Below the pieces are notes generated by a model. It ran no database searches. It worked only from the letters and a program-made list of their open reading frames with translations, and had not been told where the DNA came from. Of a stretch of DNA of 64,000 bases, positions 1 through 13,500 are shown one piece after another. This stretch comes from Phytoseiulus persimilis. Lineage: Eukaryota > Arthropoda > Arachnida > Mesostigmata > Phytoseiidae. The stretch covers positions 4,278,001 through 4,342,000 of the forward strand of contig CM075103.1 of the NCBI GenBank assembly GCA_037576195.1, written 5' to 3'. The translations under genes were made by a program, and so were the position numbers. How positions within the stretch are numbered: the first letter of the stretch is position 1; the number at the start of each line of letters is the position of its first letter.

Positions 1-1471
1 TTCATCAACATCATCGGTAGAGTGATCGTGATGCGTGTTTTCATTTTTGTCGGGTTTCAGACGGATTTTTTTCCAGAACATCCTCCGGAGTGGCTGTACG
101 TTTTTGGGAAGATGTCCGGTTTTTTTTTCTGGAGTCGGTTGGGTGCTGGGTCGGTTGTTGGGTGAATGTCGTAGTGAGGGTACAGTGATATCGTCGACCT
201 CGTATTGAAGTCGAGTTGAATTGAATTCGTGCAGGGTTGTGAACTGGTTCCAAGAGCCATATTCGGAAACAATTTCTTTGTCGTGCGCACGTTCTCGTGC
301 AAGCTTTCAAACACTTCCGTCCGCGTCTGTCAATCAACGCGGAAATTCGGTCCGTCTATCCTTCCACCCATGAGCGAAGCCGATTGCCGCATCGGCTTCG
401 CCACCGTACTTGTCCGAATGCGTTAGGTTGGATTTAGTTCAAAATGTGAGGCGTGCGTAGCGTGGTGCAATTTGCTGATCGTTTTCATCCTAGAACAATG
501 CAATTTCATGTCGGGAGGACTTTTCACGGTCCTCCAATGCCTATTCCCAGATGGGCCGCTCGTGTTTGGAAGCCTGAATATTGTGACGAACACCGTACCT
601 CATTTTTCGTTTGAGTCTTGCTTCCTGGCCTGTCTATTCATTCATTTGGCTAGCAGCTGGGTTTGCGTCGATCCTCTGTTGAAAACCTTTTGCCCATGCT
701 TGTTCATAATTTTCGGATGTACGACGCGCCGATTCGGTGCTCGATGCTGAAGATGCGTGATTGGGTCGGAAAACGGTATTTCGGAATAGCAGTAGCCAGT
801 TTTCAACGGGAACCCGTACGCTCCGCCAGAACGACACATTTGCAGTCACGGTTCCAGTCGCTGTTCCCCAGATTGAAAAACTTTCAAGGTAAGGTTTCAG
901 TCCTCTCCGAATTATAAAAATGCGCAGTTGTTGCCTGGTCATGAGAATTACTATTGTATCTATTGGCGATCACTGCGATCAAAGTGGCGTTTCACTGTCG
1001 TACAGAAGTCTGATTGTCGCGAATCAGCGGTGGTGCATAGAGAGTGAGGGAAAAAATTCGTTTCTGAAGTCTCCCGAGCAGCGCCCGAGTCTGCTGATGA
1101 ATTTTGGTGAACCTGTGAAGAGGTGAGAAGTGATAGAAGAACAGCCAGTGCAGATAAGTGGTCCGATGAATTCTTGGTTGGATGAGACAATGTGTGGAGT
1201 TCATAGCCGAAGCTAGAGCTGCTCGACCGAATCGGAGAGAACCTGCCGATCGTGATCACGAAGGTCAATAGTCCTTCTCCGGAGAGCCTGCAGTGAGACG
1301 GGCAAGGAATTCTTCTCGCTTTTGTCTTTCGCGTCATCATCGTAATCACCGCTTTCTGATTTCCGTCGCTTCTAGTTGAGTTTTCCTGTATTTGCTGTCT
1401 GGGAGAACAATCCGGCTTGGCTGAACTGTTGGCTTCAGTTAGTTCGGACTTGGTCGAAGATTCTGTTCGTA
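1..1471. other. 3' flank of the SLC4A11-like gene
   Basis: Only short, mutually overlapping frames. No homology, no minus-strand AATAAA near the stop codon; the 3' UTR probably lies here. Confidence 0.5.
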
Positions 1472-1538
1472 TCACTGGTGTTCGCCGTCGAGCGCCTCAA
1501 GGTACTTCTGGTCGATGAAGAGCGTCACGACCTTATGG
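1472..1538 (-). CDS. SLC4A11: SLC4A11-like, terminal coding exon
   Basis: Encodes the C-terminal cytoplasmic tail, ending [11 protein letters not shown] and a TGA stop; human SLC4A11 ends similarly (KYLDVMDAEH region). The acceptor is a CAG at 1541-1539. The first base completes the arginine codon begun by the exon ending at 1637, so the join is phase-perfect. No AATAAA was seen on the minus strand close downstream, so the 3' end of the transcript is undefined. Confidence 0.9.
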
Positions 1539-4500
1539 CTGTAACGTTCGAGAGTCGCCTCATGAGTGGGGGTACGAACAGTTGTGCGCTCTAGTTCAAA
1601 AGTCATTCACATCGTGCATCATGCGATAGGACTCACCGCAGCGGCAGTAGTAACAAGATGATGACCGGAAAGACCATTTTGACGTAGGGCCAAGGCGCGA
1701 AGCCAAAAAAACACATGACGGCCAACTGCACGACCTGACAGATCGTGAATGCGTGAATTTTGCGCTGGGGACACCGCCGAATGTAATGGTTTGGCGGGTA
1801 CGCTGCTTGCTCCATGAATAGCAACGTAATGCGTTCGAACATCTGGTTGCCGTTCAGTGACGTGATGGCCATGTAGAGGAAGAGGCCATCTAGAACGGCG
1901 GTTGGAATGTACCCCAAAGGGTACGGCAGTAGGAATATGGACAGACCGATCAGAATGTGGGAAATGACTCCTGTCAGTCGCGTTTCTCGGACACGGACAA
2001 TGCTGCAACGATAAAGGCCGTTTCACGCATATCAAATCTTTTTCCGCAAACACACGCCGTGATGAGCCTTGAAAGCTACGATCGAGTTCTTTTGTTCCGA
2101 TTTGAGTTCTTCGGAAACACGAGAGTGACTATGTGGCGTTGTGATGAGAATGATCTCTCTGTGAAAACATGCGCTGAGGAAAACATGGGCGAGCTGCTCA
2201 CATTTCGTAAACATGTCCTTGGTCGACTCGCTCTTCAACATCTGCCATTCCCCGGACGTGCAGCGGTGAGTGGGGAAGAACTCCGTGCATCCAAGGGAGC
2301 CCGTACAATGACAGGAAACCGTTCAGGATTCCCACCACAAACAGGTCCATGTGGTACGCCGCTCCTTTTTTCAATCTGTTGGAAAACGAGCATCTCAAGT
2401 GATCGGGCGTCCCTTGAATTTAATCTATTCGCGACATGCTTCCATGGAGAAAAGAGAACGTGAGCTTTTCCAACGAGGCCCAAACAGAACATGAGGGATG
2501 AAAGTTATAAATTGTCGCCGCCGAGCTATACAAGCGTAGCTCGGGAGGAAATCGCGTCCATGAGAAACTTGACATGGCGATCCGGGCAGTTTTGAAACTC
2601 GTAAATACTGCTGGATATCCACACTCCACCCCGGAAAAGCAGCCTACAGCGAGCCCGCGGGCGGAGCGGAAATTTCGAGGAACGCTGCTCCGTAACGAAC
2701 CCGATCATCGGATTTCTCATGGCATCTTCCTCCGAGATGTTCATCCCGTCCTAGAAAGTTTCTGTACGCCGACGGTACTGTTGAACAGAGAGGCGCGCAC
2801 CGATCGATGTACTGGTTCACCGATATGAGGCGGCTCGCCGTTCCCAGTCCAATGAAAATGAAGTAGAGGCCGAATGGAGAAACATGGGCTCCTACCGCTC
2901 GGCAAACGCGAAAATCGGAGAACCGGTACACCTGCCAGAGGTCGTATCCGACACCGTATTTTATTCACTTCGTGCCGCCGTATGACTAACCGACAAGGTC
3001 GCGTATCGTGTTTTCGCCGAGTAAATTATTTCCCGATGGTAGTACACGGCTTCTCATTAGAGCGAGGTTGTTTCCGCAGTGTTTGCGCTTCGGGAGTCCT
3101 TTGGTTCTCATGAGAGAGCCAGAGTATGTCCTTCCCACCGCTACGATCCGGACTTTTTAGAAACCTAGCCTCTCAGTGTGCTGTATGTAATAGTTAGCGT
3201 GGACCGATATCAACAACGGTCGAGGAGGCTTATTTGGTTCAGGTCATGCGCTCACGTTCTTCGGGTGAACAGCAGCGAGGAAAAGGACGATCTTCTCGAT
3301 GACGGCGATGCTGCTGCTTCTGACGATGTCCTGAGTTGGCCGTTCAGGCACGCCATTCCTTTGATGGCTCGGTGGCTCCGTCACGCGTCGGCTGGTCGTC
3401 CGAGTCGTGCCGGAGTGTCCCTCTCCGGCTCCTTCTCAGAGACCGGCTTTCTCGATCCCTCTCGGTCGCGCCAGGTCCCCCTTGGTCTCTGGTGCTCGTT
3501 GACGCCGTCGACGTCGCCGTCGCCTTTGACGTAATATCATCTCTGGCAACTTTTGAGCTCCTTGTTTCCCTCTCGTCCTCTGGTGGGAGGTTTCTCCCGC
3601 GCAGCATCGTCAAGTTGGACAGCTCCGAGCCGGGCGAGGCGATGAAGTCGAGTCGCAAGGACCCTCGTCTTCTCTTTCACTACATGGGGGCGATGCTTCC
3701 CATCCTCGACTTATACCTTCGGCGATTTCTGACTACAGCCACGTGCCACCCGGTGGAGTTCAGAAGTGGACACGAATCTTGGTCATGCTTTTGGACCTTG
3801 GATTGGAATCCGCCCAAGAGGAGAGGAACAATGAACGATTAATTGTTGAGGAAAGCAATCGGGATGTGGGTTTATCGCGACCGAGGGGGACGTACCAGCC
3901 AGCTGCGAAAAGTTCGCATTCTTTATCACAGTGTCGAACTTGGCACCCTTGTCGAGTCCGACACCAGTCCGGCGGTCACCGCCTCACGCCACCATTAGGA
4001 TACCTGGCTGAGCCGGCCGCTGCCCTCGTCGCCGTTGTTGGTGTTGTCGATTCCGCTGGTGCCACGCCGCCATCGCCCCCCCTGCCAGCTCTCGTGTTGC
4101 CCCGCTCGCAAGTCTTCGCCTCCCCAGCTCTCATATGGCTCGTGACACGCCCCCGCCCCCCCCCACTTAGCACCCGCACTCTGCTTTCTAATAGCGGCGA
4201 CAGCTGAGAGCAGGGCAAAGTTTTGTAGTGTGTAAGAGAGAGAGAGAGAGAGAGGCTATCGACCGATGGATGTGTCCCCTGTTCTTCCGTCCGGCGTGCT
4301 TCTCTTGTGCTTTCCGTCGTCCCCAGCGTCGACTTTGCTGTCCTCCATCGTATAAAGTCCCCGCTGTTCACTCGCCGCCGAGTTCGTTCGCCTCGGATTC
4401 CCGTTTAGGAGGCAAGGCTCTATGTCGACACGTTGGCTCGTTTATGTCGTGGCTGGTTCCGCGAACACTTCAATGCAGGACCACCCGAAGCCAAAGTATT

Positions 4501-7500
4501 TCAACTCAATGCTCTGCTGAGAGAGCAAGTTACCAACTTGGACCGTTGACCTCGTGGAGCAGAGATCGGGAAGATCTTCCGTCCTGGTAGGTTGGGGCAA
4601 TCGAGGTTCTTGCGGGAAGGCGAGGAGCTATCCCGTTCTTCTCTGAACCAGGTTTTTCGTCCGCTCGACCCTCCCGGATCGATTCCGGAGTGGAGAACTT
4701 CCTGAGTGAACGCAGTTGATCCAGGAGGATGCGATCTTGTATAACTTCTCATTCGGGCACCAAGCTCAGTCGTAACTCATGAACAGCTCCGAGTTCGATG
4801 CTGTTGTTCAGAACACGAAAAGATCGGGACGAGGCCAACTCGCGAGAATCGCTGAATACTACGCTGTCCAATGGAGAGCGCGAAGCGTTTCCCGGGAAGC
4901 CTTTCACGTCGACGTCACTCGTTTTCCATCACGTTTCTCTCCGCGTACCTCCCCCTGGTAATGCACGTTTCACATAGCCATGAGCATGTCATTTGACCGT
5001 ATTTCGGACGTTGACGCTGTCCTCCTGAGTTCGATGTTCCCGCTACGTCGATGTAGTCCTGTCGATTCGCCTTTCATCCCGAGTCGTCGGCCGCACTCCC
5101 CGCGCCGACTTCTCGCTCCTTGGAGCTTTTCGCGCACGTTTCAAGTCGTGCAGGCGGGCAGCGCCAACAGCAGTGCGTTCGGTATGATGAGCTGCTCGCC
5201 AATACCTCCTCGTTCCTTCCGCGTCGGGAACTCGATCCTGTCTTTGCTAATTCCTTCCTTCCGTCCCTATTTTTTGTAGCCTGCCTCCTTTGACGTCTTC
5301 GACTCTCTGTTCCTCTGATGACAACATCATCCCCGACGTCATCATCATCATCCTCTCAGTGGAGGGTTCCGCGACAAATTAGATGCCCGATGGAATAAGG
5401 CAGCGCATTGCGATGCGAGTCGGGAAGCGGTCCATTCCCGCACCTGGGTTTCGTCCGTCTGTCTCGAGTCAATCCGTCGACCGAAGCTGGCTGGGCGCCG
5501 TTTCAGCGCCCAGCTGGACGAGTCATTCGGTCGTGAGCCGCTCTTCGGAATGTACGCCAACGAGAGGAAGATTCTGTTTGTATACGTTCGTGTGTCCGGC
5601 CGGAAAGTTTGCTTGTTTGTTCGTATGTGTGTGTTTCAGTGGATCACTTCGTCGGCCGCAGAGCGAATCGTACCTCGACTGTATTGCTTGTCCGTCCGTC
5701 TTTCAGTTACTTGGCTCTCTCCATCATCCAGACCAGCCCGTCGGTCGCCGAAGGCCGTCCTTTCGTCGAAACCATTCTTGTCATTCGTCGTCGGTTCTCC
5801 CGCGTTTTTTTTCCGCCGTTATTTCTCTGCTCTTGCGAACCCGGTAAACCTGCGGGCCGGCGGGCTCGTGGGGTGGTCTGGTCCACTGGGGCTCGGTCGT
5901 CCGGTGTTCTGGATGGCGGGCACGCAGGCTTGGCACCGGACGCACGGCTCGCCGTCTCCCCATTGTGTTTGCAATGTCAGCTTTTTGATGACGATAATCC
6001 ACGGAATTGCGTTTCGCTCAAACTTCCGCTCTGAAACAACGCTGGCAGAAAGACGAAAAACCAAGAGCTAAACGCTACCCGCAGCTCCGTCCTGTTTTTT
6101 TTCGTGACCCGTCATCGCCGAATCGGCATCCTCATGTTCAGGAACAGGACAAGAAGCTTCCGAGGGGCAATGAGTTGTCCATTTCCATTGTCCATGAGTT
6201 ATCACGTTTGATCGTAGACGAAAACCTGCGCGAGGGCCCCCCGCAAACAACGAATTGAATAATCCTACGCCGATAGAGTTTGCTCGGATCGAGCTCAAAA
6301 ACATTGGGCCCGCGTCATGGCCGCTCGAAGGAGAATCTGTGGGACAACCTTGGTTCCATCAACATGTAACATTCCGTCAAGAGTGAAGGTTCTACTCACT
6401 TATTGCAAGGGTTGTTGACCATTGCCGCTGATATATTCTGGTCCATGAAGAACAGCAGAGAAAGAGCGAAGCCTAACCGCAGGCCGCCAGGGCTGGTAGC
6501 CATCCGAGTTCCTCAACGCGACCTCGTTGGAATTCACCCACTTCGTTGAAATGAAATCCGTCCGTCTTCACCTCGCGGAATAGATACGCGCCCAGGAACG
6601 ACAACACGATTACGGCTACCGGGAGCGCGCAGTCTGCGAGGATCTCGCGTTTGCTTGCCTGAGGAGAGAAAAAACCGGCGAAACCATGAAAAAACTATCT
6701 TCAATGAGCCTAGCTCTGAATGATGAATACCTAGAACCGAGTTCAGGGAAATTTCTCGACCTTCAAGACTCAAAGGGGACTCGAACTTCAAGACCGCCGC
6801 GCCGACCCCTGAGCCCGTTCAGTGAGCACACGGTGAATTTCGATTGCAAAACGGAATTCAGGCGGCTGTTCAGGATGTCTTGGGTCTCTGCTTCGCGAGT
6901 TGTCCCTCGGGACTTCTATTATTTTCGAGATTTTCGTCTGAGTCAGGCTCCAGGCTTATCGGAGGATATTACCGGGCGGGTGATCGTATTTTAGACGGTT
7001 TCAGACTGACTGTAACTTCGAAGCTTCGAATGCGCCTTCAGGCTGGGAAGCGTCCGGGAAGAAAGACCGCGGGTCAATTATGCAGCAGAGGACGACTTAA
7101 ATCAAGGGTGCGTAGAAGCTTGAGATTGATGACACATCCTCTCCGTGAATAAGGAGATTCTATTCGATTTACGCGAGAGAAGTCTGAACGGAAACACAAC
7201 CCCCCGACTTCCTGCCTACACTCCCGTGCCACCCTCCGCGGAGAACCCCTTCAACGCCTCTTGTGAATGATCGATAGACGGTCGGAAGATGCACAGAGAC
7301 AGCTGCGACGCAGACGGTGCGTGTTGGATTACTTCCCTTCAATCGCAGCACCACGTGGTCAACAGTCACTAGACTCAAGAGTGGAGCCATCTAATTAACG
7401 GCTAGCCGCTCCCGACCGATCAATGCGCAGAGTGGGGCGCAGCTCGCGGGCCCCTCTCCCACAAATGCTTTTTTCGGTCTGGCAGCAGATCGAATTGGTG

Positions 7501-10500
7501 GTCGCGCTGTGTCACCGAACCGACTCGCGAGGCAAAAGCGATCTAGGTTCCCTCTATGATAAGCTCAGAATCTCGGTCGCGTCTCGGCCGGTTCAACAGA
7601 ACTGAGAGTCCCGTCGCTAACCTGTAAATATGGCGTTTTGTTGAAGTTGTATAATGAGACGGCAAGCCAAACAGTGCCGAGCATAAGCAGAAGAAATAGC
7701 AGGGAGTTTCGCGGTGGGCAGCCGTATGTTGGAGGTGTTGAAGTACTCGGTCTCGTTGAGCAAAGAGGGCAAAAGCGCGGTGTTGTTCACCAGCTGTCCG
7801 CAGATCCGTTGTGTTGAATGCCCGCGAACAGTTCATATGGTAGTAGTTCTCCTGGAAGTCTGTCGAGCGAGGAAGAAGAACAATCAATACGGTCAGGAAC
7901 TGCTGTCTAACTAGGATCGCACCTAGTTTTGATATGTTCAGAATAATGTTCAACGGAATTCCGTCCACAGAGCTTCCACAAAGATAATTGAGCTAGCAGA
8001 AGAGCTTTGGAAAGATTCAGAAAAACGCAAATCTCGAGAGCGTTCTGGATTCTCGAAGAGCTACGCTCTTGAGAGAGCCGCCTCTGATGAGTTCGCCGAC
8101 TTCTCAACTCGAGATGTGAAAATGCTCGATCAGAAAGATGGGTCTAGAGAAGCTGTACAAAAGTCGCTCACTTTTGATGACGTCCCGGCCAGCGTCCACA
8201 CGAAGGCTATACTGATAAATAATGCAAAGATTTCTTCTGTCGATCTGTGGAGAGAAGGAAAATACTTCAGTGCATTGGAAATGCTCGGGGTTTCTTGGAA
8301 CACTTGGAATTCAAAATACGGACGAATGGCTCTCCAGGGACCAAGTCAACCTCCCCCCCCCTCGCCCCTGCAGAGACAGGCGCTGGTCCTGGAAGGGCGC
8401 TCTCTGGCTGTGGGGGGCATCATGGTCTGCGAGGGCATTGTTTCCGAATCGAGCCGAAATTCGAGGAACCAAGAGAAGAAGCAGCCGTTCCCGCATCAAT
8501 GATCAATCTCTTCACCGACCTTCCGCCACCATACTGCGACCAGGCTCGTCGAGAGCGGTCATAATAAAATGCACGCCCCTGATGATCTGCGGAAGACAGC
8601 TCTTCAATCAACCCTGAGGACCATGACTTGTACGTCATATGTCCTCTCTCTCTCTCTTTCGAACGCCGCACGGAAACGCCACTGCAGATCTCTACAGAAG
8701 AGCATGATGCGAACGAAACGCTCTCTACACCCATTCGGCCGTGAGTGATCCCGTTTCGGCTGAGTTCTCTCAAACGGAAGAGAGGTTGAGAACCGCCTAC
8801 CTTGTGCACCACTTCATGAGTTTTGACGCGTCGAACAGCGCAAATAGACAAGGAAGAATGTATTCCCACAATCCGACGCAGGCGTACATCGCGTAAAAAT
8901 CCAGCGGAAGTCCTCACATATGTTTGTAGATAACTACGGGAATAACAAAAAGAAAGTTCCGTGAACGCGGTTTCCACTCGAGCGTCCCGTCGAGCACCAA
9001 GACGGAATGATTCGTCGGTGGAGAAATTGACTTTTTCTCGATCGAGCGGCGGCGTCTTCTTTCGGTGCCGAACATTACCTTTATATACAGCGACAAAGGA
9101 GCCGTCGTCATCAGTATGACGAGAGGTTGACCCCCCGAATAAGGCGAAGGTAAGCCCCACCATCGTTTGGCTTATGATACTTTTACGAACATCTGAAATG
9201 GCCGGTAATTCCATTTAGAGAGCATGTTTGGAATCGATGGTGAGGAAATGAATTCCGAGAGTCCAAGTCCTCTACGAGACTCTGGCTCCATGTTTACGTG
9301 AAAATATCCACAAGATCACCGTCATTCAAACTAAAAGAAGACTGAAACATTCCAGAACGTTGACGCGAATGCTGCAAACACCTACCCTCCTGCGGCAGCG
9401 GCACGAAATCAACATTCAGAATCGTTAGCACGAGGTATGATAGGCGACATAGTGGTGTAAGTTTGTCAACATTCACGAGTCTCCGACCTGATACGGTTAA
9501 AAAAGCGGACGAACCTATTTTCCCAGCAGTGTTGGTGTCATGTGAGCGCTCCAAACGCAATGGTTGGCAGTAGGCAAGCAAAGTACAAAAGAAGATAGTC
9601 GACACGTCCTTGTAGATGGTTCGATGACCCACCACACCTATGGAATGAAAAATGAAGTGTCCTCATCCACTCCTCGACAGCCTCGAAGCTCTTAGTCTCT
9701 GTTCTTTACGAGCCTTGAACATCAGCAGCTTATTCGGAACTCGTAGTCACACTTATGCTCAATTAATCGGTGGGCTGTCTCAAAAAGCATCTTTTGACTC
9801 ACCATCGATGTAATCGGACACGTAGTGACCAGTCGTCGACGGATATCATCGTACAAACCTTGGCCTATAATACATTTTCTCTGGAAGGGTGGAGCAGACG
9901 AGAGTCGGCGTTAGAAACTCATCTGACGAGCGCGCTATTCGTTCGGGCCCGCGGAGAAAAAGCTAAACTTTAGAACGGAATTTCAGCATCACATCGCCAT
10001 GTCATCATTCGCCTACTACGCAAACTACACCTAAATTCACCCGTACTTTGAATCCGCTCTGAATTCAAGTCGGGAAGTTGATCTAAAGAGCGAGAGATCA
10101 TCCTAGGAAATGCGCGGGAATAAGATACGACTCCACTGCAACATCTTCGAGACTACTCATTCGACTGCAAAGGTTTCGGTTGGCTCGAACTGTCAGCGTT
10201 TCACCTCCGTTCGGTGATCGGCCGACGGACGCCGCGGGTCGGATCCAGTCGGCGGCCTCGTCGCTAGTACTAGTCAACTGGGAAGCTCCCCGAACTGGAG
10301 GAAGGCTCAAGTGAGGCTCACTGCACGACTCGTACGGTGGAACGGTATTGGAAGGGGTTCGGCGCCATTTCCAAAATATTGCAAACGAGTAGAGAGAGTT
10401 GAGCCAATACACCTACAAGTCGAAGCAATCATGTCGGGAGTGCCGAGGTCTGGCGTCGACTGAGTCTGACGACTCCAGGGACCCCTCTCTCAACCCATAT

Positions 10501-13500
10501 CTCCGAGTCAGATTAGAGGAGAGCAGAGAGACGGAGACGAGGAGATGAGGAGAGGAGAGAGAGAGAGAGAGATCCGACTTCGATGTATTCTCACCGAGTA
10601 GATGACTTATGATTCCAGCCCTAGCCTATGCAATGTCCTCGTACGAACTGTGTCACGCTGGCTTCTGTCTAGACCTCTCTAAACTACAACACCAGCTAGC
10701 CACAATGTACTCAAAGCCTCGATTGAGTGTCGGTCAACGGAAGACAAACGCTACAGAACAGGAGATGGCTCCACTAAGAGCCCTATGGTCCGAAGTGCGA
10801 GAAAGAAGCGAAACAGCGCGAGATCAGCGCCACTCGCCTGTTTCTCTCGGAGGAATAATCCGAATAGACAGAGCCATTTTTTTTTTTTTTGTGCGATGAA
10901 TAATGGATTCGTGAGTTCGAGTTGATGGACACATGGGGGTGGGAATGATGAGAGTGATATGGGTCGAATCAGAATTGTGATGACGATGAGGGTCAAGTAA
11001 GTGATGATAAGAATCGGAAGAAAAGAGAGAAGCAGGACAAACAATTCGGGGAGGTTAATCTGTTGGACGCCGGGCAAGCCTGGCTCACCTTTCGCCGCCT
11101 TCGGGCAGGCTGTTCGTCAATGATCGGGTGTGACGGAGAAAAAGAAACGAAAAAAAACGCGCATTAACAATCCACGCAAGTTCGGAGAGTCGAGACGAAT
11201 GCCCTGAGTTGGCGTTGTCGTAGTCCTGGGATTCTTTCACACAAGTTCCTGCTTCCTCTGCAGTCAAGTCATTTCAAGTTTCGAGTTTGGTCTCCCGAAA
11301 AATTGTCATGTCCCCAAGATTCAGAAAATTTTGTCCGTTGCCACCAGCTCTCATTCCCTCACGTGCCTGCCGGCTACGGGTTTGCACATCTTCCTTTCTC
11401 TCTCTGTACGTTCTGAATATTGAATTCCACGAATAATTGCTCGATTACCGGAACAAATTTTTGCGCGCCTGTCTTCCGAGCTCAGAATTACGAAGTGAGG
11501 GTTTTTCGAGGTCTCCCGAGAGTCCCGACATCTCTAGAGGCCGACGAAGTTCAGGCGTAGTCGTTAGCGACGCGGAGCCCCACTTTGTCGGACCTTCCGC
11601 TCATTATGGACCATGTCGAGGAGGGGGGAATGTCGACCTGTTTCCGATGTGATGACGGCGGGAAAACGGTTTCGGCTATCCATCATTGCAAGCCGAGACC
11701 AAGCTGTGAACTCATGCTCCCAGCAGCTCCCGAGCACGCGCGTCTTCTAGGGAGCCCGAGTGCGGTCAGTGCCGGCTGTCATCCCGAAAATCCCGAAGAG
11801 GGTATTGAGAAGCCCGCGGTGGGTCAGCCCGAAAATTTTCGGGAGTCAATTGGAACTATCCGGTCAAACCTCCTCGGGATTTGAACACATCATCACGAAC
11901 TGTTCGAGAACGACCCCTTCTGATTCGGTGTTGGATATGGAATCTTTCCTCACTCTGAACTCTGCTCCTGGCTCAGGAGCCGAAGGAGAGTACAGAAGAA
12001 GGACTTGCACTCCCCGTTCGGCCGTTGAGTGCAGCGATTTTTTTTGCTTGAGCAGACGGCAGATAAACGAACGAGCGAGTGGGTGGGTGGGTAGGTGGGC
12101 CCGCGAACCGGCGTGCCGACCGGCGGGCAAGCGAGTCGCTGGACGGCCGGTCGTTCTTGGCGCTGACTTTCCTTCCCACCTCTTTTGAAGATAATTGCAG
12201 GAAAATTGCTCCGGAGGCCCGAGGCAAGAACTGGCACGTCCCACTTCAGAAGCATCCGGCAAGTCAGCAGCTCGGGTGGCTTAGGGCAGTTGGTTCTTCC
12301 CTCGGTGTCTCCTTCTCGCATTCCGCGGAAAAAAACAGAGAAAAACCCATGAGAAACATCTGACCTCTGAGACGGACTCCAGCCGGGAACAAATATATTT
12401 CGGCAACGCTGGGGAACAGGCTTCGGTGCAGACACGGTATAATCCAGTGATGCCCTTTGATAGCCTCAGAAGTCCTATACCGATCCCTCGAAACATTTTT
12501 CCCCAGAGTTTTTCGGTCGTTGGTTGGACCGGTCCGCACTCCTCTCCATTCCATACCGATTTCTTCGGAGGGCGGTTACACCGGCGTCTCAGGGTGGTTC
12601 TCGAAATTCTCGTGTCGTAGTTACCTCTGCGGATTCTGCTGTTCGGAAACTCCAGGGCTTCAGGCGGAAAATGAAAGTTTGGCAAGTCATGCGAGAGTTC
12701 GATGTGGGACGACGACGGTGGTTTCGGTTTGGGTCCCCTTCGTATGCGTACTACCCCGTAGGGATGACACGATTCGCGAATACTCCCGCCGCCTCCCGAG
12801 GAATTTGCTCAAGTCTGGCTACAGCCCCGATAGTACTGTTGCCACCAGTGTTGCAATGATGGCTGCGGAACTGGACGAGGAAATGAACGGAAGACGCGAA
12901 TGGTGAGAAAAGAAAAGAAAGCAGGCGGAGGACTCTCAGCGTCCAGTCCGCCAAAGAGGAGCTGGAAAAAGTCCTAATGTCTCAATCGGCTCGTCCTCAT
13001 TCTATCAGTTGGGCGGTCCATACGACCGTCTTTGTGTCTGTCTATCCGTTCGCCCGATCCGTCTGTTTTCTGGCGGCTCCTCGGTTCGCACGACGTCTCA
13101 GAAGTCCACGTCATTAGGCGCCCGCTTGGATTCATTGACTTTTCTATCTTGCGGCTCACAATTCACCAAAATGGAGTCACAATTGATTTTCTCTTTGCCA
13201 TTATTCGCTTTCGCCTCGTTTCGGTATCTGTCTGTCCGAGTGTCGTTCCCTCACTCGTCCGCGCCGCTCTGACCGTTCGCCAATGTGTGTTCTCATCCGC
13301 GCCTATCTGTGTCCTCGATCGGGTCGCACCGAACTTCCGCTGCTCGTACAGCCCCGCTTGAATGGACCTACCGAATGTCGAGAGAGATTCTCCACCGTGC
13401 TCATTCTGCCCTCCCCCTCCACGCTGCATGATTCGCACCGGATAACCTGCTACTTCTCTCGCCCAATCAGCGTCTCACCGGGATGATCGGGGAATGCTCG

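Noticed and set aside
1619-2053. 144-codon minus-strand ORF
   Set aside because: Out-of-frame shadow of the SLC4A11 exon 1637-2002.
6410-6480. 65-nt intron with GT/AG ends in the exon 6400-6658
   Set aside because: It restores frame, but deletes about 22 residues conserved in length in the family; one missing base explains the sequence better and matches the indel pattern of neighbouring exons.
8420-9214. 264-codon minus-strand ORF as a gene
   Set aside because: It runs through SLC4A11 exons at 8801-8933 and 9079-9192 in the wrong frame for much of its length; the length comes partly from real exons and 1-bp indels.
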